A DNA stretch of 40,006 bases from an uncultured Collinsella sp. (GCA_900540095.1 UQEO01000006.1:1-40006); one strand, 5' to 3'. Positions 24,485 to 33,344 are shown, numbered from the stretch's first letter. The notes: generated by a model from the sequence alone, not told the origin. Program-made: numbers and translations.

Positions 24485-25585
24485 GTGAAATATCTCGAGA
24501 ACCCGTTTACCCCCAGTTTTGGTGAGGTTCCTGCCCATCTCGCTGGCAGACAACAGATTATTCGGGATTTGGACCGTGCCTTCTTGAGTCAGCGCAGGCG
24601 CCCAGAATTGACCTCGATCTTCTCAGGCGCACGTGGAACCGGTAAAACCGCTCTCATGTCGTCGCTCGCGACAAGAGCGGAATCCCACGGCTGGATAGCC
24701 GTAAAGACGACCGCGCTCCCGGGAATGCTTGAGGAAATCGAGTTCGGGGCGAAACGTGCTGCCGGCCATCTTATCGACCCGTCTAAGAACTTCGAAGTCA
24801 CCGGTCTCGGAATTGCACCGCTCGGCAGCGTCGAGGTCAATCGCGTTCACGATGCTTCAACCTGGCGTTATCGCATGAGCGACATCATCGACCGGCTCAA
24901 CGAGGCGGGCACCGGTCTGCTCGTCACGGTTGACGAGGTGGACCCGACACTCGACGAGATGATCCAACTCGCAGCCACGTATCAGCACTTTGTGACCGAT
25001 GGGAAACGCGTCGCCTTGCTTATGGCGGGACTTCCCAACAACGTCTCTACGTTGCTGAACCACAAGACGGTCTCGTTCCTTCGCCGCGCCCAACAATATC
25101 ATCTGGGTCGCATTGCCGACTATGACGTACGCGAGGCCTTGATTCGCACAATCCAGGAAAACGATCGCCTGGCAGATGCTGAGGGAATCGATAGAGCCGT
25201 TCGCTCGATCTCTGGATTTCCCTTCCTATTGCAACTCGTAGGTTACCGTGCCTGGGATCTCACAAGCGATTCGAAGGAAATCTCGTCACGCGACTTTGAC
25301 CTGGGAATCAAAATCGCGCGCGACGAGATGGACGACCGAATCCTCGCGGCAACCTATCGGAAACTCACTGCAGAGGACAAGCGATTCCTCATCGCCATGC
25401 TCGATGACGAGGAAGAGTCCACCACCGCTGACCTTGTCGAGCGCCTTAAGCGTTCGCCGCAGCAGGTCTCCCGCTACCGACGCCGCATGATAGACGCCGG
25501 CATCATCGGGGAGCGAGGACGAGGGCTCGTCGCATTTGAATTGCCGTTCTTCCGTGACTATCTCGCCGCTCAATGCGTGAAATAG
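24485..25585 (+). CDS. AAA ATPase with C-terminal winged helix
   Basis: A 366-residue ATPase of the Orc1/Cdc6-like or archaeal-type AAA group. Walker A is GARGTGKT (48-55), Walker B LLVTVDEVD (Asp150-Glu151), sensor 1 lies in LLMAGLPNN, and FLRRAQQYHLGRI contains likely sensor/arginine residues. The C-terminal third looks like a winged helix (TTADLVERLKRSPQQVSRYR), suggesting DNA binding. GTG 24485 follows AAAGGAGA. A related ATPase is encoded at 28132-29250 with a UvrA-like gene in between; this gene is convergent with the UvrA-like gene. Function is unknown. Confidence 0.85.
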   Translation: MKYLENPFTPSFGEVPAHLAGRQQIIRDLDRAFLSQRRRPELTSIFSGARGTGKTALMSSLATRAESHGWIAVKTTALPGMLEEIEFGAKRAAGHLIDPSKNFEVTGLGIAPLGSVEVNRVHDASTWRYRMSDIIDRLNEAGTGLLVTVDEVDPTLDEMIQLAATYQHFVTDGKRVALLMAGLPNNVSTLLNHKTVSFLRRAQQYHLGRIADYDVREALIRTIQENDRLADAEGIDRAVRSISGFPFLLQLVGYRAWDLTSDSKEISSRDFDLGIKIARDEMDDRILAATYRKLTAEDKRFLIAMLDDEEESTTADLVERLKRSPQQVSRYRRRMIDAGIIGERGRGLVAFELPFFRDYLAAQCVK

Positions 25586-25590
25586 GCATC

Positions 25591-25623
25591 AATGAGCCAA
25601 AGGGACTGTCCCTTTGCCTCATT
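25591..25623. repeat. GGGAC-family hairpin repeat, copy E
   Basis: AATGAGCCAAAGGGAC pairs with GTCCCTTTGCCTCATT with one mismatch. It separates the convergent ATPase and UvrA-like genes, starting 6 bp past one stop and ending 2 bp before the other. Confidence 0.75.
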
Positions 25624-25625
25624 GT

Positions 25626-28106
25626 CTATAGATAGCGGCCGGTGATGCTTGCGGAGCAAACTGCGATGTCGCCCGGAGTGCCGGCGCAGACGATTTGCCC
25701 GCCGGCGTCGCCACCGCCCGGTCCCATGTCGATCACGTAATCGGCGTTACGGATAAGGTCGAGATCGTGTTCGATCACGATAACCGTGGCGCCTTTGGCA
25801 ACGAGGCCGTCGAACACACTCAGCAACACCTGAACATCGAGCGGATGCAGGCCGATCGTGGGCTCGTCGAACACGAATACGGCGTCGTCCTGCACGCGGC
25901 CCATCTCGCTCGCAAGCTTAAGACGCTGAGCCTCACCGCCCGAGAGCGCCGGTGTGGGCTCGCCAAGCGTGAGATAACCCAGGCCCAGGTCGTGCAAGGT
26001 CTGCAAGCGCGTCTGAACTTTCTTGAGTCCCACCGTGGCGTCGATGGCCTCGTCCACACTCATGTCCATAAGCTGCGGCAGCGTAAGCAGACTCCCGTCC
26101 TTGCCCTCGCGATGGATACGCGAAGCCGCGTCTGCATAACGCGAACCGCGACATGCCGGGCAGACGATCTCGACATCGGGTAAAAACTGCACGTCGAGCG
26201 ATATCGATCCCGTGCCATCGCACGTAGGGCAGCGCAAGGCGCCAGTATTGTAGCTAAAGGCACCCGCCTTGTAGCCAGCTGCCTTGGCCTCGGGCGTACG
26301 GGCGAAGGCGCGGCGCAGCTCGTCATGGATGTCGGCATAGGTTGCGACCGTCGAGCGCACGTTGGCACCGATGGGCGTAGCATCAATCAGGTTTGCGCGA
26401 GCAATGCCTTCGGCATCGACCCAACGCACGTGTCTTGGCAGGCGCTCGCCAGTTGCCCGAGCCTTGAGCGCCGGGATGAGCGTCTCGAGCACCAACGTCG
26501 TCTTGCCCGAACCCGAAACGCCCGTAACCGCGACCAAGCGGCCGCGCGGAATATCGACTTCGAGCGGCTTGACGGTATGGATGGCATCGGTTGCCATGCG
26601 GATATGTCCCTGCTCGAACATTTCGTCGTCAGTCACCTGCGGACGCATGCGCTTGGGCTCTGTGCACAAAAACGGGGCGATGCGGCTGCCCTGCGATTGT
26701 TCGACCTCGTCCACCGTGCCAGCGGCAATCACATTACCGCCGCCCGCTCCGGCAACGGGGCCCATCTCGACCAGATAGTCGGCTTCCGCCAGCACACGTG
26801 TATCGTGGTCGACAACAACCACGGTGTTGCCGTCATCCACCAGATCGCGCATCACGCCTACCAGGCCGTCGACATTGGCAGGATGCAGGCCGATCGAGGG
26901 CTCGTCCAGCACATAGAGTACGCCCGTCGATCGGTTGCGCACCACGCGGGCGAGTTGCACGCGCTGGCGCTCACCCGTGGAGAGCGTGGCACCGGCGCGA
27001 TCGAGCGAAAGATAATTGAGACCCAGATCGACCAGGCGACGGGCCGCACCCAAAAACGAATCGCAGATATCCGTCGCCATGGGCTGCATCTCGGTCGGCA
27101 AGGATGCGGACACCCCGCGCACCCACTCAATCGCCTCGCCCAGCGTCATGGCCGCCGCCTGTGCCAGATTGATACCGCGCACCTGGGGCTGGCGCGCAGC
27201 CTCGGAAAGACGCGTGCCACCACAGTCACGGCATGGTCCCTCGCGCAAAAAGCGTGCAACGCGTTTGAGGCCCCTGTCGTCCTTAACCTTGGCGAGCGCA
27301 TTCTCGACGGTATAGACGGCGTTGTAATAGGTAAAGTCGAGCGGCGTGGCGCCCTCGCCGTTTTTGGGAACGTAGAGAATATGCTTCTTAACCGCCGGAC
27401 CATGGAACACGATGTCGCGCTCTTGAGGCGTGAGCTGGTTAAACGGCACGTCGGTGCGTACACCCATCTCGCCGGCCACCTGTTTCATCAGGTCCCACAT
27501 GAGCGTGCCCCAGGGAAGCACCGCACCCTCGTTGATAGTCTTTGACTCGTCGGGCACCAGACTCGCTTCGTCCACCTCGCGCATGACACCGGTACCGCCG
27601 CAGGTAGGGCACGCACCGCCGCTATTGAAAGCCAAATCCTCGGCACTCGGCGCGTAGAACTCGCGGCCGCATGTCGGACACGTGAGCGACAGGCCCGCAG
27701 CCACGTTAAGGCTCGGCTCCACGCGTGCCCCGCAATGTGGGCACACGTGCTGGGCGCAGCGACTAAAGAGCAGGCGCAGGCTATTGTTGAGCTCGGTCAT
27801 GGTGCCAAAGGTCGAGCGCACGCCCGGCACGCTGGGGCGCTGATGCAATGCGAGCGCCGCCGGCACGTGCAGCACCTCGTCCACCTGGGCGTGCTCGGCC
27901 TGCGTCAGACGACGGCGAGTATAGGTGCTGAGTGCTTCCAAGTAGCGACGCGAGCCCTCGGCATAAAGAACCCCCAGTGCCAGCGAACTCTTACCCGAAC
28001 CCGATACGCCGGCAATACCCACCAGCTTTCCCAGCGGAATATCAATATCGATGTCCTTGAGGTTATGGACGCGCGCGCCACGCACCTCGATAGCCTGCGG
28101 GCTCAT
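25626..28106 (-). CDS. UvrA-like ABC-ATPase (UvrA2/drug-resistance type)
   Basis: A protein of about 826 residues, shorter than housekeeping UvrA (about 940). Two ABC modules are present: N-terminal Walker A GVSGSGKSS, the zinc module CPHCG/CPTCG, a signature region LSTGERQRVQLAR, a second Walker A GVSGSGKTT and LSGGEAQRLKLA with FVFDEPTIGLHP. The UvrB-binding region appears reduced, as in UvrA2 proteins linked to resistance to DNA-binding drugs or to damage tolerance. ATG 28106 is preferred as it gives the usual family N-terminus and has an AAGGTGA/GGAA site; ATG 28139, overlapping the upstream ATPase gene by 8 nt, is an alternative. It is cotranscribed with that ATPase. Confidence 0.9.
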   Translation of the reverse strand: MSPQAIEVRGARVHNLKDIDIDIPLGKLVGIAGVSGSGKSSLALGVLYAEGSRRYLEALSTYTRRRLTQAEHAQVDEVLHVPAALALHQRPSVPGVRSTFGTMTELNNSLRLLFSRCAQHVCPHCGARVEPSLNVAAGLSLTCPTCGREFYAPSAEDLAFNSGGACPTCGGTGVMREVDEASLVPDESKTINEGAVLPWGTLMWDLMKQVAGEMGVRTDVPFNQLTPQERDIVFHGPAVKKHILYVPKNGEGATPLDFTYYNAVYTVENALAKVKDDRGLKRVARFLREGPCRDCGGTRLSEAARQPQVRGINLAQAAAMTLGEAIEWVRGVSASLPTEMQPMATDICDSFLGAARRLVDLGLNYLSLDRAGATLSTGERQRVQLARVVRNRSTGVLYVLDEPSIGLHPANVDGLVGVMRDLVDDGNTVVVVDHDTRVLAEADYLVEMGPVAGAGGGNVIAAGTVDEVEQSQGSRIAPFLCTEPKRMRPQVTDDEMFEQGHIRMATDAIHTVKPLEVDIPRGRLVAVTGVSGSGKTTLVLETLIPALKARATGERLPRHVRWVDAEGIARANLIDATPIGANVRSTVATYADIHDELRRAFARTPEAKAAGYKAGAFSYNTGALRCPTCDGTGSISLDVQFLPDVEIVCPACRGSRYADAASRIHREGKDGSLLTLPQLMDMSVDEAIDATVGLKKVQTRLQTLHDLGLGYLTLGEPTPALSGGEAQRLKLASEMGRVQDDAVFVFDEPTIGLHPLDVQVLLSVFDGLVAKGATVIVIEHDLDLIRNADYVIDMGPGGGDAGGQIVCAGTPGDIAVCSASITGRYL

Positions 28107-28131
28107 CTTCTGTTCCGTCACCTTTATCAGC

Positions 28132-29250
28132 CTACTCATGCCATAAAATGCGGTCGCGGATATACGCGCCCAGCATGGGCACGGTAAACCGGACGAGGCC
28201 GTATCCGGCAGCCTCGATGACGCGCTCGCGAATCAGGCTTGCGCGATATTTACTCGCCCAGCTCTGGGTACGATCGCAGCGCTCAATGATATCCGCCATG
28301 CGTGTCGGCTTACCCTCGTCAGCAGCCATGGCCTCGATAAAGAGGCGTTGTGGACTGCGCAGCCCGTAATACAGAGGCGCGTCAACCGCTTCGTAGAACT
28401 CGGAGACGGCATCCGCATGGCCATCCTCGACATCGCACCTTTCAATGACCTGTGAGCCACGCCGGACGGCAGAGCGCCACATGTAATAGCCCACCAGCTG
28501 AACCATATAGGGATGCCCCATGCTCTTGTGTGCCGCAAGGTCCGCCGTCTCCGCGTCAACGTAAAGGCCAGCGTCTTTGACCGTCTGGATATATGAATCA
28601 CGCACCTTGGGCAAAGAGATGGCCCCCAGCGTACGCTGCTGGGCACGTCGCAAAAACGTCACGCTCGGCTCTTCGAGCAGATCGTCAACCATACTGGGTA
28701 AGCCGGCGAACACCAGCGCAAGACCGCGCTGGTCGCTATCGGGCAAGCCCGTGGCATCCTGGTCTCCGAGCACTTGCTGATAGAGAACGGCCAGCGCCGC
28801 CAGCTCCTCGATAGACGCAGATTGAGCCTCGTCAATCGCAAACAGTATGCCCTTGCCTGGCCCGAGCTTCTTAAGGCGCTCGTTGACCAGCCCTCGCAAC
28901 GTCTCGCCCTTTGCTCGCGCCGTCTCGACCGACATCCGCCCAAACGACGGACCGAGCTCCATTGACGTCACAACGGGTTTATTCGAGCGAAGCGCGTCGG
29001 CCAAGCGATCGCATAAGCCAAGCGAAGCGGAATCGGAGACAACCGCCCATCCGCGCTCATTGGCTAGACGTTGCAGTTCCCGCAGGAGAACCGTCTTGCC
29101 GCAGCCGCGGTTTCCCGTAATGAGCATGAGCCTACCCGGCGCTCCGGCGCCGTTGTCGAGCCCTTCCTCAAAATCTTCGATGACCGACTCGCGACCGATG
29201 AGTATCGGAGGCCGCTTGCCAGCCGTGGGCTTAAAGGGATTTGGATTCAT
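28132..29250 (-). CDS. AAA ATPase, paralogue, upstream of the UvrA-like gene
   Basis: A 372-residue ATPase related to the one at 24485. Walker A is GNRGCGKT (46-53), Walker B ILFAIDEAQ (Asp140-Glu141), then LVFAGLPSM and FLRRAQQRTLGAI, with the shared HPYMVQLVGYYMW segment and a C-terminal winged-helix-like region (TRMADIIERCDRTQSWASKY). Its end abuts or overlaps the start of the UvrA-like gene, so the two proteins are made together. Three phased 10-bp repeats lie in its promoter. ATG 29250 follows GGAGG. The cluster's role is unknown. Confidence 0.85.
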   Translation of the reverse strand: MNPNPFKPTAGKRPPILIGRESVIEDFEEGLDNGAGAPGRLMLITGNRGCGKTVLLRELQRLANERGWAVVSDSASLGLCDRLADALRSNKPVVTSMELGPSFGRMSVETARAKGETLRGLVNERLKKLGPGKGILFAIDEAQSASIEELAALAVLYQQVLGDQDATGLPDSDQRGLALVFAGLPSMVDDLLEEPSVTFLRRAQQRTLGAISLPKVRDSYIQTVKDAGLYVDAETADLAAHKSMGHPYMVQLVGYYMWRSAVRRGSQVIERCDVEDGHADAVSEFYEAVDAPLYYGLRSPQRLFIEAMAADEGKPTRMADIIERCDRTQSWASKYRASLIRERVIEAAGYGLVRFTVPMLGAYIRDRILWHE

Positions 29251-29285
29251 GTCGGCCTCCTCGGATTGGCAAACCCTGGTAATAG

Positions 29286-29315
29286 TTATACCAACTTATA
29301 CCGAGTTATACCAAT
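29286..29315 (-). promoter_or_regulatory. Three phased 10-bp repeats in the ATPase/UvrA promoter
   Basis: TTATACCAAC, TTATACCGAG and TTATACCAAT are contiguous, exactly 10 bp apart, so all face one side of the helix. On the minus strand each gives GGTATAA, which also offers -10-like TATAAC/TATAAG elements. This looks like a regulator binding array over the promoter. Confidence 0.6.
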
Positions 29316-29321
29316 TTAATC

Positions 29322-29346
29322 TGACAAAGGGACTGACAATTTGTCA
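29322..29346. repeat. GGGAC-family hairpin repeat, copy F (degenerate)
   Basis: TGACAAA and TTTGTCA flank GGGACTGACAA. The left half matches copy D (TGACAAAGGGAC). CAATTTGTCA is repeated about 25 bp further on. It lies between the TetM-like stop and the ATPase promoter. Confidence 0.5.
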
Positions 29347-29413
29347 CGCTGGCACCAAAACCAATTTGTCAAGGACTAGAGGACCAGAAAACCTACCATT
29401 TCTACCCCGTCCC

Positions 29414-31423
29414 CTAATGGCACATGTGGCCGAAAAACTCGGCATCTGCTGCTCGCCAGGGGCGGAAGGTGGAGGGATCGACCTTTACGTGCGCCGCGGC
29501 GGGTACGTCGTACCATTTGACCGTGTAACCGGCACCGTGAGAGCAAAAGACCGAATCAGGCGTGTTGGGTAGATCGGCCTCGGGCTCATAGGCGGCAGTC
29601 TCGATTACACGCTCGGCATCATGGCAAGCCGCATAACCGGCGAACTCCAGGTACAGATGACCGCGGCCGCTTGTGTAGGCAGCTACCTCCAGGGCATAGT
29701 CCTGCACCTCGGATGCCGGCACGCGACCCACAAGCTTCGCCCGGTCCCCTGCCATCGTCGGCGGCTCGTACTCGGCACCCATGCGCGTGGCATCTGAAAG
29801 CGCCCGGCCCACGCACTCCCCCGGCACCTCGAGCTCAAAGCGATACCACGGCTCCAGCAGCACCGCCGCGCCGGCCTCACGCGCCTGCATCAAACCCTGG
29901 CGAATCGCGCGGTACGTGGCCTGGCGAAAGTCGCCGCCCTCGGTGTGCTTGGCATGCGCGCGGCCGCCCGTGAGCGTAATGCGTACATCTGTGATGGGCG
30001 AGCCGGTCAGCACGCCCAGGTGATCGCGCTCCATGGCGTTAGTAAGTGCCAGACGCTGCCAGTTAAGATCGAGCTCGTCGGTCGAGGTCACGGTGCCAAA
30101 CTGCACGCCCGAACCCGCTGGCAACGGCTCCAGGCTCAGATGCACCTCGGCATAATGGCGCAGTGGCTCAAAGTGCCCCACGCCCCCGACCGGCTGCGAA
30201 ATAGTCTCCTTATAGAGAATGCCGCCAGACTCAAAATCAATCGAAAGGCCAAAGCGATCTGCCAACACCCGCTGCACGACCTCGAGCTGCACGGCGCCCA
30301 TCAGCTGCAGGTGAATCTGCTCCAGATGCGTATTCCAGCTTACGCCGAGCATGGGATCTTCGTCCGCCAACTCAGTCAGCGCTTTGAACACCGCATGGAC
30401 ATCGTGTTCGCCCGGAAGCACCGTATAGGTGAGGACCGGCGCAATGACAGGCGCATCGCCCGCAGGCTCCGCGCCCAGGGCATCCCCCGGGCGAACGTGC
30501 GCAAGACCCGTCACGGCACAAATACCGCCAGCAGCAACTTCTTGGGCAAGCTCATACTTCTCCCCGTTATAGATGCGTACCTGATCGACCTTCTGCTCCC
30601 ATGCCTCGGCACCGGAACGTCCGCCAATCATCTGCTTGGCATGCAGCGTGCCGCCGGTCACTTTAACCCATGCCAAGCGCTCGCCGCGATCCCCGCGGCT
30701 GACACGATAGACGCGCGCGGCAAACTCCGGGAGCCACGCCTGTTCACGCATCAGCGCGCATATACCATCCAGCAGCTCGTCCACGCCCCGGTCCTTGAGC
30801 GCCGAGCCGGCAAAGCAGGGAAAGAGCTTGCGCTCGGCAACCATGCGCGACAGCGTTGCGACGGAAAGCTCACCCGCTTCAAGAAACTCCTCGAGCGCCG
30901 CCTCGTCCAACGCAGCAGCGTCCTCCTGAACGGCACCGCCCGCCAACAGTTCGCTGGCATCCAGGCAGCCTTCAGAAAGACGCTGCCCAAGCTGTGCCAG
31001 CAAAACATCGCGGCCGGGATTCTCCAAATCGATCTTGTTGATAAAGATGAACGTTGGGATGTCATAGCGCGCAAGCAGGCGCCACTGGGTTTCGGTGTGC
31101 CCTTGCACGCCATCGTTGGCACCCACAACCAAAATCGCATAGTCGAGCGCGCGCAATGTGCGCTCCGCCTCGGCAGAAAAATCGACATGCCCCGGTGCAT
31201 CCACGAGCATGACGTGGGTATCGCCATGGTCGAGCACGGCCTGCGACGAGAAAATCGTAATGCCGCGCTCGCGCTCAATCTCGTTCGTATCCAGATGCGA
31301 ATCGCCATCGTCCACGCGGCCGCGCTTGCGAATGCGACCCGCGTCGAACAACATGGCCTCGGCCAACGTGGTCTTGCCGGCATCGACATGCGCCAAGATT
31401 CCAACGACCGCTTGCTTCGACAT
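29414..31423 (-). CDS. TetM/EF-G-like translation-factor GTPase
   Basis: A 669-residue GTPase of the ribosome-protection (TetM/TetO/OtrA) and EF-G superfamily. G1 is AHVDAGKTT (about 9-17), G2 RERGITI, G3 DAPGHVDF, G4 NKID, followed by EF-G-type domains II-V. Length fits TetM (about 640) better than EF-G (about 700). Sequence is diverged from mobile tet genes and the GC content matches the chromosome, so it may be a housekeeping relative; resistance cannot be concluded. ATG 31423 follows AAAGGAG by 4 nt. A minus-strand -10 TATCAT lies at 31484-31489. Confidence 0.88.
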   Translation of the reverse strand: MSKQAVVGILAHVDAGKTTLAEAMLFDAGRIRKRGRVDDGDSHLDTNEIERERGITIFSSQAVLDHGDTHVMLVDAPGHVDFSAEAERTLRALDYAILVVGANDGVQGHTETQWRLLARYDIPTFIFINKIDLENPGRDVLLAQLGQRLSEGCLDASELLAGGAVQEDAAALDEAALEEFLEAGELSVATLSRMVAERKLFPCFAGSALKDRGVDELLDGICALMREQAWLPEFAARVYRVSRGDRGERLAWVKVTGGTLHAKQMIGGRSGAEAWEQKVDQVRIYNGEKYELAQEVAAGGICAVTGLAHVRPGDALGAEPAGDAPVIAPVLTYTVLPGEHDVHAVFKALTELADEDPMLGVSWNTHLEQIHLQLMGAVQLEVVQRVLADRFGLSIDFESGGILYKETISQPVGGVGHFEPLRHYAEVHLSLEPLPAGSGVQFGTVTSTDELDLNWQRLALTNAMERDHLGVLTGSPITDVRITLTGGRAHAKHTEGGDFRQATYRAIRQGLMQAREAGAAVLLEPWYRFELEVPGECVGRALSDATRMGAEYEPPTMAGDRAKLVGRVPASEVQDYALEVAAYTSGRGHLYLEFAGYAACHDAERVIETAAYEPEADLPNTPDSVFCSHGAGYTVKWYDVPAAAHVKVDPSTFRPWRAADAEFFGHMCH

Positions 31424-31667
31424 GGCTCTCCTTTTATTACAAGCCCATCGCACGCGGCAACGGGCGTTCACGCTCCACACTGGATGATACAATTTACGGG
31501 CCGGCGGGCGAAGCGGGCCCTATCCCCCGACCGAGCTCATCGCCCTGCGTTGCCGCGCGGCGATTTTCGTAGGTTCGCGCCTTGCGAAAGCCGGCACCTC
31601 CCCTTTTTGTCTGCCCGGGCTCATCTGGGGCGATAACAACGCGAGCCCCACAACAACGCGTTTTACC
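31424..31667 (-). other. Leader region upstream of the TetM-like gene
   Basis: Between the GNAT terminator and the TetM-like start. It holds the -10 TATCAT (31484-31489, preceded by TTG for an extended -10; -35 TTCGCC is weak) and otherwise GC-rich sequence. I see no leader peptide like those before mobile tet(M) genes and no further gene. Confidence 0.4.
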
Positions 31668-31694
31668 AAAAATGGCCCCACTCGGGGCCATTTT
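31668..31694 (-). terminator. Terminator after the GNAT gene
   Basis: AAAATGGCCCC pairs perfectly with GGGGCCATTTT around ACTC, and the minus-strand reading ends in TTTTTGG. Confidence 0.85.
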
Positions 31695-31728
31695 CGTTCG
31701 TGCGAATTGTTGATACGCGCCCTCGCTC

Positions 31729-32217
31729 TTATGCCTCGCGCAGCCAGTCGAACGCAACACGCGGCGTGCCGTCTGACACATACACGACGCCGGCGCGCTC
31801 AAACCCCGCCTTGATGCTCGCCCCCTGCATGGGCAGGTTGTCCTGATGCGTGTCGATTCGCAGGTGATCGGCACGCTCCTTGGCAAAGGCAAACATCGCA
31901 GCCGCGATACCGTGCACGGTGCCATCGGACGCCACACGGTGCAGCACGGCGTATGGAGTGTCGCTGCGCCATTGACCGCCCTCAATTACGTCATAGCACT
32001 CGTCCGGGCCCGGTAAAATGGCAAACGTCGCCACCACGCGACCGTCGACTTCACACACATAGCTGCCACCGGCGGCGGTATCGGCAGCCAGCTGCTCGGC
32101 AGAAGGCGTGCCCTCGGGCCACTGCGTGGCGTTGCCATGCGCGCGCATAAAGGCGCGGGCCGTGTCATAGATAGCCATGACGGCGGGAATGTCGGTATCG
32201 AGGGTTTTTCTGATCAT
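31729..32217 (-). CDS. GNAT-family N-acetyltransferase
   Basis: A 162-residue GNAT-fold acetyltransferase. IRKTLDTDIPAVMAIYDTAR is a typical N-terminus, VCEVDGRVVATFAIL the central strands and the segment HRVASDGTVHGIAAAMFAFA contains the acetyl-CoA loop (a variant of QxxGxG/A). FERAGVVYV is the usual C-terminal element. The acceptor is unknown. ATG 32217 (or the adjacent GTG 32220) follows GAGG. It shares a symmetric divergent promoter region with the small zinc-protein gene. Confidence 0.87.
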   Translation of the reverse strand: MIRKTLDTDIPAVMAIYDTARAFMRAHGNATQWPEGTPSAEQLAADTAAGGSYVCEVDGRVVATFAILPGPDECYDVIEGGQWRSDTPYAVLHRVASDGTVHGIAAAMFAFAKERADHLRIDTHQDNLPMQGASIKAGFERAGVVYVSDGTPRVAFDWLREA

Positions 32218-32238
32218 CACGCGGCGACCTCACGTTTA

Positions 32239-32270
32239 TTGGTATCACTTTGATTGAGCAATGATACCAA
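32239..32270. promoter_or_regulatory. Symmetric divergent promoter/operator
   Basis: TTGGTATCA (32239-32247) and TGATACCAA (32262-32270) form a perfect inverted repeat. Because of this symmetry both strands read TTGGTA, 17 bp, TGATAC, a plausible -35/-10 pair in each direction. It lies between the divergent GNAT and zinc-protein genes. Confidence 0.5.
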
Positions 32271-32294
32271 CGTTTGGAGAAGGGCGCGAAGCAG

Positions 32295-32591
32295 ATGGGA
32301 AGCAAAAAGCGAGCCGCCTGGTCAAAGGCCAAAAGCGAGTTTTTGAGCGCTGCCACCGGCGGCGATATGAGCGACCTGTTTGCGCGCGAGGACGAGCGCC
32401 GCGACGCCCTGGACGCCGAGCGCGATGAAGCCTGGCGCTACAAGTCGTGCGAACGCAAAAACCGTTACGACACGCGCGCCGAGGCCGAGGCCGTTATGGC
32501 CGAATGCGAAAACCGCGGGCGGTGTGGTTTGGCCTGCTATAAATGCGAATACTGCGGCGGATGGCACCTGACGTCGCACCCTTGGAAATAG
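32295..32591 (+). CDS. Small zinc-ribbon-like protein
   Basis: A 98-residue basic protein. The N-terminus is Lys-rich; the C-terminal half has the pattern of small zinc-binding proteins: SCERKNRYDTRAEAEAV, then ECENRGRCGLACYKCEYCG and GWHLTSHP. Cys residues in YKCEYC and the His in GWHLTSH are likely zinc ligands. Similar small proteins occur in actinobacteria and phages; the function is unknown. ATG 32295 is preceded by GAAGGG; an in-frame TTG 32274 overlaps the promoter region. Confidence 0.75.
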   Translation: MGSKKRAAWSKAKSEFLSAATGGDMSDLFAREDERRDALDAERDEAWRYKSCERKNRYDTRAEAEAVMAECENRGRCGLACYKCEYCGGWHLTSHPWK

Positions 32592-32639
32592 GCGCCGCTT
32601 CGGCGCGGCATTGACGGAGCGCCAGCCATCGCACGCAAG

Positions 32640-33344
32640 CTACGGGCGCGGCGGCACCAAAACATCGTAACGAACGGCCTTGCCCGCAAGTTGATAGCTC
32701 GGCTTAACGCCGGCAATCAGTGGGCCCTTCACCGGCCGCTTGATAACGACCTTGCGCGGGCGCGCCGCAAGCGCTGCCTGGACCAGCGCCTCCTCATCGG
32801 CACACGGCTGTTCCAAATGGTGCAAGAGTTGGAACTTCTTTTTCACCGCCGCGCTCTTGGTGCGCTCGGGAAACATGGGGTCCAGATACACCACGTCGGG
32901 AGCGGCAAGCTCGCCCTGACCGATCAGCTCAGCTACATGGCGAAGGCCGGCAATGCTGTCCTCGCCCGAATGAAGGCGCATGCGAGCCACGGCAACCGCA
33001 AGCGCCGGATCATCCGCCGCGCGATCCAAGGCATCCTTGAGGAGCGCCGCAATCACGCAATCCTGTTCATACAGATCGACGGTAAAGCCCGCTGCCGCCA
33101 GCAGCAGCGAATCCTCGCCAAAGCCCGCCGTGGCATCAATCGCCCATGGGCACTCAATGCCTTTTGCGCGCGCAGCCTTTACCAGCAGCTCTTGCTGCAG
33201 ACGACCCTGTTTGAGCCGCGGAAGCATGCGGCCAAAATCGGCACGCAACTCCATCATGCCGTCGGTGAGCGTGAGGCCCTCGGACTTCCGCACGAGCTCG
33301 AGCCCCGCGGCCCGAGCAACAGAAAAGGGATCGACGACGCCCAT
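32640..33344 (-). CDS. rsmJ: 16S rRNA (guanine(1516)-N2)-methyltransferase
   Basis: A 234-residue RsmJ-type rRNA methyltransferase. The SAM-binding region is IDATAGFGEDSLLLAAAGF, with catalytic motif LDPMFPERTKSAAVKKK, diagnostic for RsmJ/YhiQ, and VIKRPVKGP near the end. ATG 33344 follows AAGGAG by 5 nt. A minus-strand extended -10, TGGGACAAT, lies at 33410-33418, inside the stop region of the preceding small gene. Confidence 0.92.
   Translation of the reverse strand: MGVVDPFSVARAAGLELVRKSEGLTLTDGMMELRADFGRMLPRLKQGRLQQELLVKAARAKGIECPWAIDATAGFGEDSLLLAAAGFTVDLYEQDCVIAALLKDALDRAADDPALAVAVARMRLHSGEDSIAGLRHVAELIGQGELAAPDVVYLDPMFPERTKSAAVKKKFQLLHHLEQPCADEEALVQAALAARPRKVVIKRPVKGPLIAGVKPSYQLAGKAVRYDVLVPPRP

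Noticed and set aside
24485..29250. Known anti-phage defence system
   Set aside because: No nuclease, reverse transcriptase or other known effector is present; the cluster is reported only as an uncharacterised association.
29945..31636. 563-codon frame antisense to the TetM-like gene
   Set aside because: Same codon-bias shadow effect; composition is atypical (His and Arg rich) and no domain is visible.
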